Assembly (NCBI RefSeq): GCF_001730685.1 | Contig: NZ_MDJR01000001.1 | Span: 682,001-746,000 of the forward strand | Length of the DNA stretch: 64,000 nucleotides | Source: Caloranaerobacter ferrireducens | Lineage (GTDB): Bacteria > Bacillota > Clostridia > Tissierellales > Thermohalobacteraceae | Direction: 5' to 3' | Shown here: one piece after another, positions 44,189 to 52,806 of the stretch | Layout: every line of letters starts with the position of its first letter | Position numbering within the stretch: the stretch's first letter is position 1 | Notes under the pieces: model-generated | What the model saw: the letters and a program-made list of their open reading frames with translations, nothing else | Database searches by the model: none | Told to the model about the DNA's origin: nothing | Made by a program: the position numbers and the translations under genes

Positions 44189-44234
44189 GCAATAATAATT
44201 TTAAGATTAACAAATAAAATAGGAGGTGCATCTC

Positions 44235-44639
44235 ATGGATTACTTATATGAGAAGATTGCTTATCTAAGAGGATTAGCTGAAGGACTTGATATTGATGAA
44301 TCAACAAAAGAAGGCAGATTACTTATGCATATTATTGATACTTTAGAAGATTTTTCAGATGCGATTAGTGAGCTATATGAAGAACAAGAGGAATTAGAAG
44401 AGTATGTAGATGCAATTGATGAGGATTTAACTGAAGTAGAGGATGAATTGTTTGGTGAAATTGACGAAGATGATTTATTTGATGATGATTTTCTATATGA
44501 TGAAGAAGATGATATAGATTATGTAGAAATACAATGCCCAAGTTGTAATGAAATGATATATTTTGAAAGAGACCTTTTAGATGAAGAAGATACAGAATGC
44601 CCAAATTGTCACGCAACAATAGAATTAAAAGATAAATAA
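44235..44639 (+). CDS. CD1247 N-terminal domain protein with zinc ribbon
   Basis: 134 residues. The N-terminal helix pair (MDYLYEKIAYLRGLAEGLDI ...) matches the clostridial CD1247 N-terminal domain. A very acidic central stretch (Asp/Glu at most positions, about 60-100) leads to a C-terminal zinc ribbon with CPSC and CPNC. Function unknown; the acidic tract and ribbon suggest binding to a basic partner such as RNA polymerase or the ribosome. ATG 44235 follows AGGAGGTG. It precedes spoIIIA, a common clostridial order. Confidence 0.85.
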   Translation: MDYLYEKIAYLRGLAEGLDIDESTKEGRLLMHIIDTLEDFSDAISELYEEQEELEEYVDAIDEDLTEVEDELFGEIDEDDLFDDDFLYDEEDDIDYVEIQCPSCNEMIYFERDLLDEEDTECPNCHATIELKDK

Positions 44640-44640
44640 T

Positions 44641-44678
44641 TAAAGCCTGATGTCTAAGACATCAGGCTTTAATTATTT
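44641..44678. terminator. Strong terminator before spoIIIA
   Basis: AAAGCCTGATGTC pairs perfectly with GACATCAGGCTTT around TAA, flanked by A/T runs. It insulates spoIIIA from efp transcription. Confidence 0.88.
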
Positions 44679-44700
44679 ATCTAATATTTTAATATATTAA

Positions 44701-44729
44701 TCATATTATTTAATATTATTCATACTTAT
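44701..44729 (+). promoter_or_regulatory. Sigma-E-type promoter of spoIIIA
   Basis: TCATATT (44701-44707), 13 bp, then CATACTTAT (44721-44729), close to the sigma-E pattern ATATT / CATACAnT. Bacillus spoIIIA is transcribed by sigma-E. Confidence 0.55.
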
Positions 44730-44749
44730 TTATAAAGGGGGGACAGGTT

Positions 44750-45769
44750 ATGAAAGAACAAATGATTAAAGTTTATGAAAATAATTTATATAAAAAAACA
44801 GATGGATTTGAACAGATATTAAGATATTTAGACCTTGACTTATCAAACATTTTGAAAAAGATACCTTTATTAACTAGAAAACGTGTTGAAGAAATAAGAC
44901 TAAGAATAGGCAGACCTTTAGCTATTAATTATGATGGAAAAGATTTATTTATAAAAGATAATGGTGCTTTAACAGAAAATGTATATGATGCTTATATAGT
45001 AAATGAAAAGAATATTAAAAATACTTTTCAATTAATAAGTAATTATTCAATATATGCTTTTGAGGAAGAGATTCGAAATGGATTTATTACAATTAGTGGT
45101 GGGCATAGAATTGGTATTACTGGAAAAGTATTATATAGAAATAACAATATTTATACAATAAAAGAAATTTCATCTTTAAATATAAGAATAGCTCGTGAAA
45201 AAAAAGGTGTATCTGATAGAGTTATTAAATACGTAATTAAAAATAAAAACACAATATATAATACTTTGATTGTTTCTCCTCCACAATGTGGAAAAACAAC
45301 ATTACTCAGGGATTTGATTAGGAATTTGAGTAATGGCATTCCTAAATTAAATTTTCATGGTTTAAAAATAGGGGTTGTTGATGAAAGAACTGAAATAGCA
45401 GGTATTTATAAAGGTTATCCACAAAAGGATATTGGTCTTAGAACGGATGTATTGGATAGTTGCCGTAAACATGATGGTATGATGCTCTTATTAAGATCAA
45501 TGTCTCCAAATGTAATTGCTACAGATGAATTAGGAGAAGAGAAAGATATTGTTGCTATTCACCAAGCTTTAAAAGCAGGGGTTAAGATTATTTCAACAGT
45601 ACATGGTGAAAGTATTAATGATCTACTAACAAGACCTTATTTAAAACAGATTTTAAAAGAGAATATATTTGAGAGAATTATATTATTAAGTAATAGAAAA
45701 GGTGTAGGAACAATAGAGGATATCATAGATGGTAAGACTTATAAATCAATTATTAAGAAAGAGGTATAG
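44750..45769 (+). CDS. spoIIIAA: Stage III sporulation protein AA (ATPase)
   Basis: 339-residue secretion-type ATPase of the mother cell that powers the SpoIIIA-SpoIIQ channel between mother cell and forespore. Walker A is PPQCGKTTLLRDL, and the segment SPNVIATDELGEEKDIVAI carries Walker B. The N-terminal region holds the ring-forming domain. GGGGGG precedes the ATG. It opens an eight-gene operon. Confidence 0.96.
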   Translation: MKEQMIKVYENNLYKKTDGFEQILRYLDLDLSNILKKIPLLTRKRVEEIRLRIGRPLAINYDGKDLFIKDNGALTENVYDAYIVNEKNIKNTFQLISNYSIYAFEEEIRNGFITISGGHRIGITGKVLYRNNNIYTIKEISSLNIRIAREKKGVSDRVIKYVIKNKNTIYNTLIVSPPQCGKTTLLRDLIRNLSNGIPKLNFHGLKIGVVDERTEIAGIYKGYPQKDIGLRTDVLDSCRKHDGMMLLLRSMSPNVIATDELGEEKDIVAIHQALKAGVKIISTVHGESINDLLTRPYLKQILKENIFERIILLSNRKGVGTIEDIIDGKTYKSIIKKEV

Positions 45770-45772
45770 GTT

Positions 45773-46297
45773 ATGTTTATAATTAGAGTAATTACTAGTA
45801 TAACAATAATACTTTCTTGTACTTTTATAGGCTATTATTTAGCAAATCGATATAATAAAAGATTTATAAATTTAGTAAAGTTACAGAATTGCATACAGTT
45901 ATTAGAAACAGAAATTGTATATTGTTCCACACCATTACCAGAAGCATTGGAAAATGTATACAATAAATGTGACAAGAGTGTTTCTTTTATATTCAAAGAT
46001 TTAAAAGATTCACTATTAGTTAATAAGCAAATGAATGTGTATGAAGCTTTTTTTCAACAGGCAGAAAATTTATCTAAAAAACTACATCTAAATTTTGAAG
46101 ATATAGAAACCTTAATGTCATTAGGAAGAGTTTTAGGAATAAGCGATAGAGATGATCAACAAAAACATTTTAAACTTGTGTTAACACAACTGGAAAACTG
46201 TCAAAAAGATGCAGAAGAAAAAAAACAGGTAAATGAAAAACTTTACAAAAACTTAGGTATATTAACAGGATTAGCCATAGTAATTCTTTTATTTTAG
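45773..46297 (+). CDS. spoIIIAB: Stage III sporulation protein AB
   Basis: 174 residues. An N-terminal membrane helix (3-24), then a helical cytoplasmic domain related to the GspF/PilC fold with YYLANRYNKRF and CIQLLETEIVYCSTPLPEAL, and a C-terminal helix (LGILTGLAIVILLF). It serves as the platform of the SpoIIIA complex. It starts four bases after spoIIIAA. Confidence 0.95.
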   Translation: MFIIRVITSITIILSCTFIGYYLANRYNKRFINLVKLQNCIQLLETEIVYCSTPLPEALENVYNKCDKSVSFIFKDLKDSLLVNKQMNVYEAFFQQAENLSKKLHLNFEDIETLMSLGRVLGISDRDDQQKHFKLVLTQLENCQKDAEEKKQVNEKLYKNLGILTGLAIVILLF

Positions 46298-46314
46298 ATG
46301 AAGGGAGAGTTAAT

Positions 46315-46512
46315 ATGAATGTTGATTTAATTTTTAAAATAGCTGCTATTGGAATACTAGTGTCTGTATTGAATCAAGTTTTAATAAGAGCAGGTAGAGA
46401 AGAACAGGCTATGATGACTACATTAGTAGGATTAGTAGTTGTACTAATGATGGTTATAAATTTGATTAGTAAATTATTTGATAATGTAAAAACAATATTT
46501 AACTTATATTGA
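46315..46512 (+). CDS. spoIIIAC: Stage III sporulation protein AC
   Basis: 65-residue protein with two membrane helices and the conserved middle RAGREEQAMMTTLVGLVVVLMMV. It is a membrane part of the mother cell-forespore channel. The length equals that of Bacillus SpoIIIAC. Confidence 0.95.
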   Translation: MNVDLIFKIAAIGILVSVLNQVLIRAGREEQAMMTTLVGLVVVLMMVINLISKLFDNVKTIFNLY

Positions 46513-46525
46513 TAGGATGATGCTT

Positions 46526-46912
46526 ATGGAAATTGTACAGATTGTTGGAATAGGCATTATAGCTACTATTTTGGCTGTTTTATTAAAACAGGAGAAGCCA
46601 GAAATATCTTTACAAATTAGTATAATAACAGGTTTAATAATTTTTATTTTTGTTATTTCAAAGTTAAGTTATGTGATTAAGGTGCTAAGTAGTTTAGCTC
46701 AAAGAATTGATATAGATTTCATATATTTTTCTACAATACTTAAAATTATTGGTATTGCATATATAGCTGAATTTGGTGCTCAGATTTCAAGAGATGCAGG
46801 AGAAGAGACAATAGCATCTAAAATTGAATTAGCCGGGAAAATACTGATAATGGCTTTATCAATACCAATATTATTAGCAGTATTAGATTTAATTTTAAAA
46901 ATAATGCCATAG
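46526..46912 (+). CDS. spoIIIAD: Stage III sporulation protein AD
   Basis: 128 residues, four hydrophobic helices, with AYIAEFGAQISRDAGEETIASKI as the family signature. It shares sequence features with SpoIIIAC. Of three in-frame ATGs (46517, 46520, 46526) the last is eight bases after AGGA and gives the typical MEIVQIVGIG start. Confidence 0.94.
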   Translation: MEIVQIVGIGIIATILAVLLKQEKPEISLQISIITGLIIFIFVISKLSYVIKVLSSLAQRIDIDFIYFSTILKIIGIAYIAEFGAQISRDAGEETIASKIELAGKILIMALSIPILLAVLDLILKIMP

Positions 46913-46928
46913 GATTTAGGTGGTACTA

Positions 46929-48104
46929 ATGAGTAATAAATTTCTACTATTATTAATAATAATTTTATGTTTTATACCAGAGTATGTTGTTGCAGTAGGA
47001 GATAATATTGGAGTAGATAATATTATAGAAGAACAACTTGAAAAATTAAATATAAAAGAATTACAAAGCATTATTGATAATATTACAAAAAATAATGAGC
47101 AATATTTAAATAAAATAGATATTTTAACTTATATAAAATCTTTACTAAAAGGTGAAAAAGTATTTTCTTTTGAAGAAGTATTAAAAAATTTTCTGACTTT
47201 AATATTTAAAGAAATAATAATTAATTCAAAACTATTGGGACAGATTTTGATATTAGCAATTCTTTGTGCAGTATTAACAAATATTCAAAGTGCGTTTGAA
47301 AGGAATACGGTTGGTGAATTAGCGTTTTATGTTTGTTATATGTTGTTAATTGCTATTGCAATGAAAAGTTTTGTAGTTTCAATGAGTTTAGCTAACAAAG
47401 CTATAGATGAAATGGTTTTATTTATGCAGGCTTTGTTGCCAATTTTAATAACTCTTTTATTGGCAGTAGGAGGAATTACAAGTGCAGCTATTTTTAAGCC
47501 AATTATTCTTAGTAGTGTGAGTATAATGAGCACATTTATGAAAAATATTATATTACCTTTGATTTTTTTTTCAGCAATAATAGGAATAATTAGTAAATTA
47601 TCTGATAAAGTGCAGATTTCAAAATTATCTAGTGTTATTAGACAAATAACAACTACCATATTAGGTATGTTATTAACTATTTTCTTAGGTATTATGTCAA
47701 TTCATGGAGTTGCAACCTCAAAATTAGACGGGGTTACTATTAAAACAGCAAAATTTGCAGTAGATTCTTTTATACCAATTGTAGGTGGTTTTCTATCTGA
47801 GGCTATTGATACTGTTATTAGTTGTTCTTTACTACTAAAAAATGCTATAGGTGTAATTGGGTTAATTTTAATATTTATGATTTGTGTTATTCCAATTGTT
47901 AAAATAATATCTTTAATTTTAATTTATAAATTTACAACTGTTGTAATTGAACCAATTTCAGATAGTAGAATAATTCAATGCTTAAACGAAATTTCGAAAT
48001 CTCTTATGATGATATTCGCTGTAATTATTTCAGTAGGCATAATGTTTTTTATAGCTGTTACAATAATTGTTGGAGCTGGCAATATAACGACTATGTTAAG
48101 GTAG
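46929..48104 (+). CDS. spoIIIAE: Stage III sporulation protein AE
   Basis: 391 residues. A signal peptide (about 1-22) is followed by an extracytoplasmic region and then seven or so membrane helices. Motifs such as MQALLPILITLLLAVGG and FIPIVGGFLSEAIDTV are typical. It forms a channel-like membrane subunit of the SpoIIIA apparatus. ATG 46929 lies five bases after AGGTGG. Confidence 0.95.
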   Translation: MSNKFLLLLIIILCFIPEYVVAVGDNIGVDNIIEEQLEKLNIKELQSIIDNITKNNEQYLNKIDILTYIKSLLKGEKVFSFEEVLKNFLTLIFKEIIINSKLLGQILILAILCAVLTNIQSAFERNTVGELAFYVCYMLLIAIAMKSFVVSMSLANKAIDEMVLFMQALLPILITLLLAVGGITSAAIFKPIILSSVSIMSTFMKNIILPLIFFSAIIGIISKLSDKVQISKLSSVIRQITTTILGMLLTIFLGIMSIHGVATSKLDGVTIKTAKFAVDSFIPIVGGFLSEAIDTVISCSLLLKNAIGVIGLILIFMICVIPIVKIISLILIYKFTTVVIEPISDSRIIQCLNEISKSLMMIFAVIISVGIMFFIAVTIIVGAGNITTMLR

Positions 48105-48116
48105 AGGTGGTAATTT

Positions 48117-48752
48117 TTGATAAGTTTACTGCGACAGTGGAGTATTACAATAGTGACATTGGTTGTACTTATAACTTTTCTTGAAATAATATTACCTAAG
48201 AGTGATCTGAAAAAATATATAAATATTACAACTGGTTTTCTTTTAATAATTACAATATTAAATCCATTCATAAAATTGTTAAGTAGCGATATAAATATAG
48301 AAAAAGAAGTATTTAAAAATATTATGTTGAATTCAGAAAAAAATTTTTACATAAATGATGATTATAGGAGAAATCAAGAAAATCAAACAATAAAATTGTA
48401 TAAAGATAAAATTAAAAGACATATAAAAAAAACTATTGAAGATAATTTTAGATATAAAGTTATAGAAATAAATATCGATGTTGAAAAAAAAGAAACAGAA
48501 AATTTTGGGAAAATAAAAAAAATAAATTTAGTATTAAGTCAAGAATATACTGCTTTAGAAAATAAAAATACTTATGATAAGTGCTCCATAAATATTGAGC
48601 CAGTAGAAGAAATAGAAGTTAATTTAAAAAGTATCGAGACAGAAAAGATAGAAAATAGTGAGAGGATTGATTCTAAAGTAGATGAAATAAAAACACTAAT
48701 TTCGAATAATTATAAGCTGCCAAAAGAAAGCATTTCAATTATATACCAGTGA
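48117..48752 (+). CDS. spoIIIAF: Stage III sporulation protein AF
   Basis: 211 residues starting at TTG 48117 behind GAGGTGG. Two N-terminal membrane helices (about 8-25 and 35-55) anchor a Lys/Glu-rich domain facing the intermembrane space, related in fold to the ring-building motif proteins of secretion systems. YINITTGFLLIITILNPF is the conserved segment. It belongs to the SpoIIIA complex. Confidence 0.92.
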   Translation: MISLLRQWSITIVTLVVLITFLEIILPKSDLKKYINITTGFLLIITILNPFIKLLSSDINIEKEVFKNIMLNSEKNFYINDDYRRNQENQTIKLYKDKIKRHIKKTIEDNFRYKVIEINIDVEKKETENFGKIKKINLVLSQEYTALENKNTYDKCSINIEPVEEIEVNLKSIETEKIENSERIDSKVDEIKTLISNNYKLPKESISIIYQ

Positions 48753-48770
48753 AAGGTTAGGAGGATTTTT

Positions 48771-49358
48771 ATGAAAATACTAGATTTATTAAAAGAAAAG
48801 TTTGATAATAATAATCTTATGACTACACTAATGATAATTATTATTTTAGGAGCAATTATTTTGATAGCTACAAGTTCTTTAGTGGAAGAAACCAGCAAAA
48901 AAAACGTACCTAAAACAGTTTTGTATAAAGAAAGTAGCATTTCACAAAAAAACAGTAAAATAATAGAAGATTATGCAAATACAATTGAAAAAAAATTAGA
49001 AGATATATTGAGTAAGATAAAGGGAGTTGGAGAGGTTAAAGTAATGGTAACACTAGAAGATACAGCCGAGAGGATACCAGCAATCAATACAACTAAAACG
49101 GAAGAAAAAACAAGTGAAAAAGATTCAAAGGGAGGTATTAGAGAAGTTTTTAAACAAGATTATTCAGAACAAGTAGTTACTAATGGCAACAATAATAATG
49201 CATTAGTAATAATTAAAGAAGTTAAACCAAAAGTAAAAGGAGTTATTGTAGTAGCAGAAGGGGCAGATGATTTATACATAAAGGAAAAACTTTATAATGC
49301 TGTAAAAACAGTATTGGGAATAAGTGGTAATAAAGTAGAAATATTTTCTAGTAATTAA
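48771..49358 (+). CDS. spoIIIAG: Stage III sporulation protein AG
   Basis: 195 residues. One membrane helix (21-38) precedes a ring-building-motif domain with LEDILSKIKGVGEVKVMVTLE and a C-terminal VVVAEGADDLYIKEKLYNAVKTVLG. In Bacillus, AG forms a large 30-fold ring between the two membranes. A GGAGG site precedes the ATG. Confidence 0.95.
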   Translation: MKILDLLKEKFDNNNLMTTLMIIIILGAIILIATSSLVEETSKKNVPKTVLYKESSISQKNSKIIEDYANTIEKKLEDILSKIKGVGEVKVMVTLEDTAERIPAINTTKTEEKTSEKDSKGGIREVFKQDYSEQVVTNGNNNNALVIIKEVKPKVKGVIVVAEGADDLYIKEKLYNAVKTVLGISGNKVEIFSSN

Positions 49359-49374
49359 TAGGGGGGAGAGATGT

Positions 49375-50046
49375 ATGGTTATTAAGAAAAGAACTTTATT
49401 ATTAGTATCATTGATAATAGTTTTGACAATTATTGGTTATATTAATCATTCAATCACTAAACAGGCATTATTAGAAACTACAAGTGAATATGAGAGGTAT
49501 GAAGATAAGAATTTAGAAGATGTATTTATGGAGGATAATAAAACTGTAGAAACTATTTCTACTGATTATATACAAAATGAAGATATAAATAAAGATGATA
49601 AAATTATTGATAGTAAAGATAGTGCTATATCCTCATTAACAAATAAAACTGAAAATGCAATAGAAGAAAGTATTACAAAAGAAGAAAATCGTAAGAGTAA
49701 TAATTATTTTGTAGAATATAGACTTTCGAGAGATAAATTACGTGCAAGTTTAGTTGAAAGACTAAATAATATTATTAATAATGAAAAAACAGATGCAGAG
49801 ATCAGGAAAAAAGCACAAGAAGAAATAATAAGAATTGGGAATATTTCAGAGAAAGAATTATTAATTGAAGGTTTAATAAAAGCTAAAGGGTTTGAAGACG
49901 CACTCGTTTTTTTAAAAGATGATAGTGTAAGAGTAATTGTTTCAGCAGATATACTTAGTGAGCAGGATGTAATGAAAATTCTGGAAATAGTCAAAAGTGA
50001 GACTGATTTTGAACCTTCAGCAATAAAAATAATGAAAAAGTATTAG
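49375..50046 (+). CDS. spoIIIAH: Stage III sporulation protein AH
   Basis: 223 residues. The membrane helix (6-23) is followed by an acidic linker (40-105) and the C-terminal domain RDKLRASLVERLNNIIN ... DSVRVIVSADILSEQDVMKI, related to YscJ/FliF. It contacts SpoIIQ of the forespore across the gap; spoIIQ is not in this window. ATG 49375 follows GGGGGGAG. It is the last spoIIIA gene. Confidence 0.95.
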   Translation: MVIKKRTLLLVSLIIVLTIIGYINHSITKQALLETTSEYERYEDKNLEDVFMEDNKTVETISTDYIQNEDINKDDKIIDSKDSAISSLTNKTENAIEESITKEENRKSNNYFVEYRLSRDKLRASLVERLNNIINNEKTDAEIRKKAQEEIIRIGNISEKELLIEGLIKAKGFEDALVFLKDDSVRVIVSADILSEQDVMKILEIVKSETDFEPSAIKIMKKY

Positions 50047-50052
50047 TTGTAT

Positions 50053-50081
50053 TTGTCAAATGTTGATGGGTTTGGTATAAT
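50053..50081 (+). promoter_or_regulatory. Sigma-A promoter of the Asp23-nusB group
   Basis: TTGTCA (50053-50058), 17 bp, TATAAT (50076-50081), just after spoIIIAH. It marks the switch from sporulation to housekeeping expression. Confidence 0.82.
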
Positions 50082-50117
50082 ATTTATGTGTTGTAGAGAT
50101 TTTAGGGGGTGAAGTAA

Positions 50118-50519
50118 ATGGCTGAGATAAATAATAAAGCTAGTGAATATGGACAAATTAAAATAGCAGATGAAGTTGTAGGTATTATTGCAGGGTTAGC
50201 TGCAACTGAAGTAAAAGGAGTTGCAGGTATGAGTGGCGGAATTGCTGGTGGTATTTCAGAAATGCTAGGAAGAAAAAATTTATCAAAAGGTGTAAAAGTA
50301 GAAGTAGGAGAGAAGGAAGCTGCAATAGATTTATACATAATTGTTGAATATGGAGCTAAGATACCTGAAGTAGCATGGGAGATACAAGAGAGCGTAAAAA
50401 ACGCGGTACAGACTATGACAGGTTTAAATGTAGTAGAAGTAAATATACATGTTCAAGGTGTTCATATAGAAAAAGAAACTAAGGAAGAAGAACAACAGTT
50501 GCAACCAAGAGTACGATAA
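50118..50519 (+). CDS. yqhY: Asp23/Gls24 family envelope stress protein (YqhY-like)
   Basis: 133 residues. IADEVVGIIAGLAATEVKGVAGMSGG and NAVQTMTGLNVVEVNIHVQGV are the Asp23 family hallmarks. These proteins form membrane-associated clusters linked to envelope stress; Bacillus YqhY, between acc genes and nusB, affects fatty-acid synthesis. Here it also precedes nusB, but no acc genes are present. A partner anchor, AmaP, is the next gene. Confidence 0.93.
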   Translation: MAEINNKASEYGQIKIADEVVGIIAGLAATEVKGVAGMSGGIAGGISEMLGRKNLSKGVKVEVGEKEAAIDLYIIVEYGAKIPEVAWEIQESVKNAVQTMTGLNVVEVNIHVQGVHIEKETKEEEQQLQPRVR

Positions 50520-50527
50520 TAGATTTA

Positions 50528-50551
50528 AACCCTCTGATTTTTCAGAGGGTT
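50528..50551 (+). terminator. Hairpin between yqhY and amaP
   Basis: AACCCTCTGA pairs with TCAGAGGGTT around TTTT. There is no proper T tail, so it may act as a partial terminator or mRNA stabiliser that lowers downstream expression. Confidence 0.6.
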
Positions 50552-50581
50552 AATTTAAATATTTTTAAGGAAGGTGTTATA

Positions 50582-51121
50582 ATGAATATATTTGATAGAA
50601 TTGTTTTTGCGGTTTTCACTATATTTCTTGTATTAATTTCAATTGTTATAATTGTACTGCCTTTTAATATAATACAAAATAATATTATTGATGAGATAGT
50701 CATCTTTTTAAATAACCTAGAAGGGAAGTATTGGATAATATTAATAGGTTTAGCAGTATTGTTAATAAGTTTAAGACTTTTATTTTCTGGAGTTAAAAGA
50801 AATAAAAAGAGTAAATATATAATTAAATACACAAGTTTAGGAGAACTTAAGATATCAACTCAAACAATAGAAGGTTTAACTTATAGTGTTACAAATAGTT
50901 TTAATGAAATAAAAGATGTTAAGGCAAATGTTGAAATAATTGATGATGAACTAATAATATTGATTAATGTAAGAGTCAGTCCTAATGTTAATATACCTGA
51001 GATAATTTTCAAAATACAAGAAAAGGTAAAAGAACATGTTCAAAATTGTTCTGGAATTAAGGTTAGAGAAGTTAAGTTTAAGATTAGTGAAATTGCTTCT
51101 CAAGTTAGGACAATTAAGTAA
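50582..51121 (+). CDS. amaP: Alkaline shock response membrane anchor protein AmaP
   Basis: 179 residues. Two N-terminal membrane helices (about 7-30 and 48-67) are followed by a cytoplasmic Asp23-like domain (TSLGELKISTQTIEGLTYSV ... VQNCSGIKVREVKFKI). AmaP tethers Asp23 to the membrane in Staphylococcus. The gene lies between the Asp23 and DUF2273 genes, the usual triplet. Confidence 0.88.
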   Translation: MNIFDRIVFAVFTIFLVLISIVIIVLPFNIIQNNIIDEIVIFLNNLEGKYWIILIGLAVLLISLRLLFSGVKRNKKSKYIIKYTSLGELKISTQTIEGLTYSVTNSFNEIKDVKANVEIIDDELIILINVRVSPNVNIPEIIFKIQEKVKEHVQNCSGIKVREVKFKISEIASQVRTIK

Positions 51122-51137
51122 ATAAGAGGTGTTAAAA

Positions 51138-51365
51138 GTGTATAAAGATAAATTAATAGAATTATTCCAAAAACATCAAGGTAAAATAATTGGTAGTGTA
51201 TTAGGTTTTTTAATTGCAATAATTGTTCTTTTGATTGGCTTATTTAAAACGTTGTTTATTTGTATGTGTGTTTATGCTGGTTACTATTTTGGTAATAAAA
51301 TTGATAAGAGAGAAGATTTAAAGGAAATACTTGATAGAATTTTACCACCAGCTAAATATAGATAA
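51138..51365 (+). CDS. DUF2273 family small membrane protein
   Basis: 75 residues with one or two hydrophobic helices (about 18-50), FQKHQGKIIGSVLGFLI, and a charged C-terminus ending ILPPAKYR. DUF2273 proteins accompany Asp23 and AmaP. GTG 51138 is favoured because AGAGGT lies seven bases before it; GTG 51129 overlaps that site. Confidence 0.85.
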   Translation: MYKDKLIELFQKHQGKIIGSVLGFLIAIIVLLIGLFKTLFICMCVYAGYYFGNKIDKREDLKEILDRILPPAKYR

Positions 51366-51422
51366 TACATACTTTTTAAAATATAAGGAAAAATAATACA
51401 ACAAGAGATGAGGTGTATAAGT

Positions 51423-51836
51423 ATGAGTAGAAAAATTGCAAGAGAAACAGCTGTAAAGTTATTATATCAAATGGAGATAAATGAAGATTTTACAGAACAA
51501 ACAAAAGAGAATTTTTTAAAAAATAATCGTTTTAAAAAAGATGAAATAGAGTATCTAGATAGAGTTTTTAAACATATAATTGAAAAATTATCAATAATAG
51601 ATTCAAAAATAGAAAAATATTCAGAAGGATGGAAAATAAATAGAATAGCAAAAGTAGATTTATCTATCTTAAGATTAGCGATATTTGAAATAATGTATAT
51701 GGATGATATACCTGTTGAAGTTTCAATAAATGAAGCTCTTGAAATTAGCAAAAAATATAGTACAGAAGAATCTAGTAGATTTATTAACGGATTATTGGGT
51801 GGCTTTGTAAAAGAATGGAATGATATTAATGGGTAG
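51423..51836 (+). CDS. nusB: Transcription antitermination factor NusB
   Basis: 137-residue helical protein that binds boxA RNA with NusE in rRNA antitermination. MSRKIARETAVKLLYQMEI at the start and DIPVEVSINEALEISKKYS and FINGLLG near the end are family landmarks. ATG 51423 follows GAGGTG; ATG 51408 lies before that site. It overlaps the next gene by eight bases. Confidence 0.95.
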   Translation: MSRKIARETAVKLLYQMEINEDFTEQTKENFLKNNRFKKDEIEYLDRVFKHIIEKLSIIDSKIEKYSEGWKINRIAKVDLSILRLAIFEIMYMDDIPVEVSINEALEISKKYSTEESSRFINGLLGGFVKEWNDING

Positions 51837-52785
51837 TTATCATCTAGGAATAGATACGAGTGCATATACAACTTCTGTTGCAGTATTAAATGATGATGGC
51901 AAAATAATTATTGATTTGAGGAAATTATTAAAAGTAAAGAAAGGAAGCTTAGGATTAAGGCAACAAGAAGCAGTTTTTCAGCACATAAATAATCTACCTG
52001 AAATATTTAATCGCATAGCAAATGAAATTGAAGTAAATAAAATTAAAACTGTATCAGCTAGTGTAAAACCAAGAAGTATTACAGATTCTTATATGCCAGT
52101 TTTTAAGGTTGCACAAGGACATGCATTTATATTAGCAAAAGTTTTAGGCGCAGATTATAAAGAGTTCTCACATCAAGATGGACACATAGCAGCAGGTATT
52201 TTAAGTTGTACTATTCAACATTTAGAAAGATTCTTAGCCTTACATATTTCAGGAGGGACTACAGAGCTTTTACTCATAGAAAATAAAAATAATAATTTTT
52301 CAATAGAACAAATAGGTGGTACTTTAGATATTAGTGCTGGACAGTTAATAGATAGAATAGGAGTTGAGTTAGGATTACCTTTTCCTTGTGGTCCATATTT
52401 GGACGAACTATCAATTAGTGGTAGTTTTATAGAAAAGGATATTCCAGTTAGTACTAATACAACATGGATAAATTTTTCTGGTCCAGAGACTTTTTTCAAA
52501 AGGATTATAAAACAGCACATTGATAGACCAGAGAATGTAGCATTAGCACTATTTAATTGTATTGCTAGATCTTTAAGTAATATTATTGAAGAAGCAATTA
52601 GAGTATTTAAAATAAATAATATTTTAGTTGTAGGGGGTGTTGGATCTAATATTTATATAAGAAAGAAGTTGGAGGATGATATAGTTAATAAAGGTATTGG
52701 GAAATTGTTTTTTCCGGATAGAAAATTTTGTACTGACAATGCTATTGGAATAGCATATCTTGGATTAACTAAAGATGGATTATAG
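51829..52785 (+). CDS. TsaD/Kae1-like protein (paralogue)
   Basis: 318 residues with the ASKHA fold of TsaD, the tRNA threonylcarbamoyladenosine enzyme. The metal-binding HxxxH is present as HQDGH (near residue 111), then LALHISGGTTELLL and the C-terminal VVGGVGSN. It is somewhat shorter than normal TsaD (about 340) and lies between nusB and folD, where clostridia keep a paralogue; the usual partner genes tsaB, tsaE and rimI are absent. It may be a second, specialised copy. Translation appears coupled to nusB. Confidence 0.78.
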   Translation: MGSYHLGIDTSAYTTSVAVLNDDGKIIIDLRKLLKVKKGSLGLRQQEAVFQHINNLPEIFNRIANEIEVNKIKTVSASVKPRSITDSYMPVFKVAQGHAFILAKVLGADYKEFSHQDGHIAAGILSCTIQHLERFLALHISGGTTELLLIENKNNNFSIEQIGGTLDISAGQLIDRIGVELGLPFPCGPYLDELSISGSFIEKDIPVSTNTTWINFSGPETFFKRIIKQHIDRPENVALALFNCIARSLSNIIEEAIRVFKINNILVVGGVGSNIYIRKKLEDDIVNKGIGKLFFPDRKFCTDNAIGIAYLGLTKDGL

Positions 52786-52806
52786 GATTATAGGAGGGGG
52801 AGTTTT

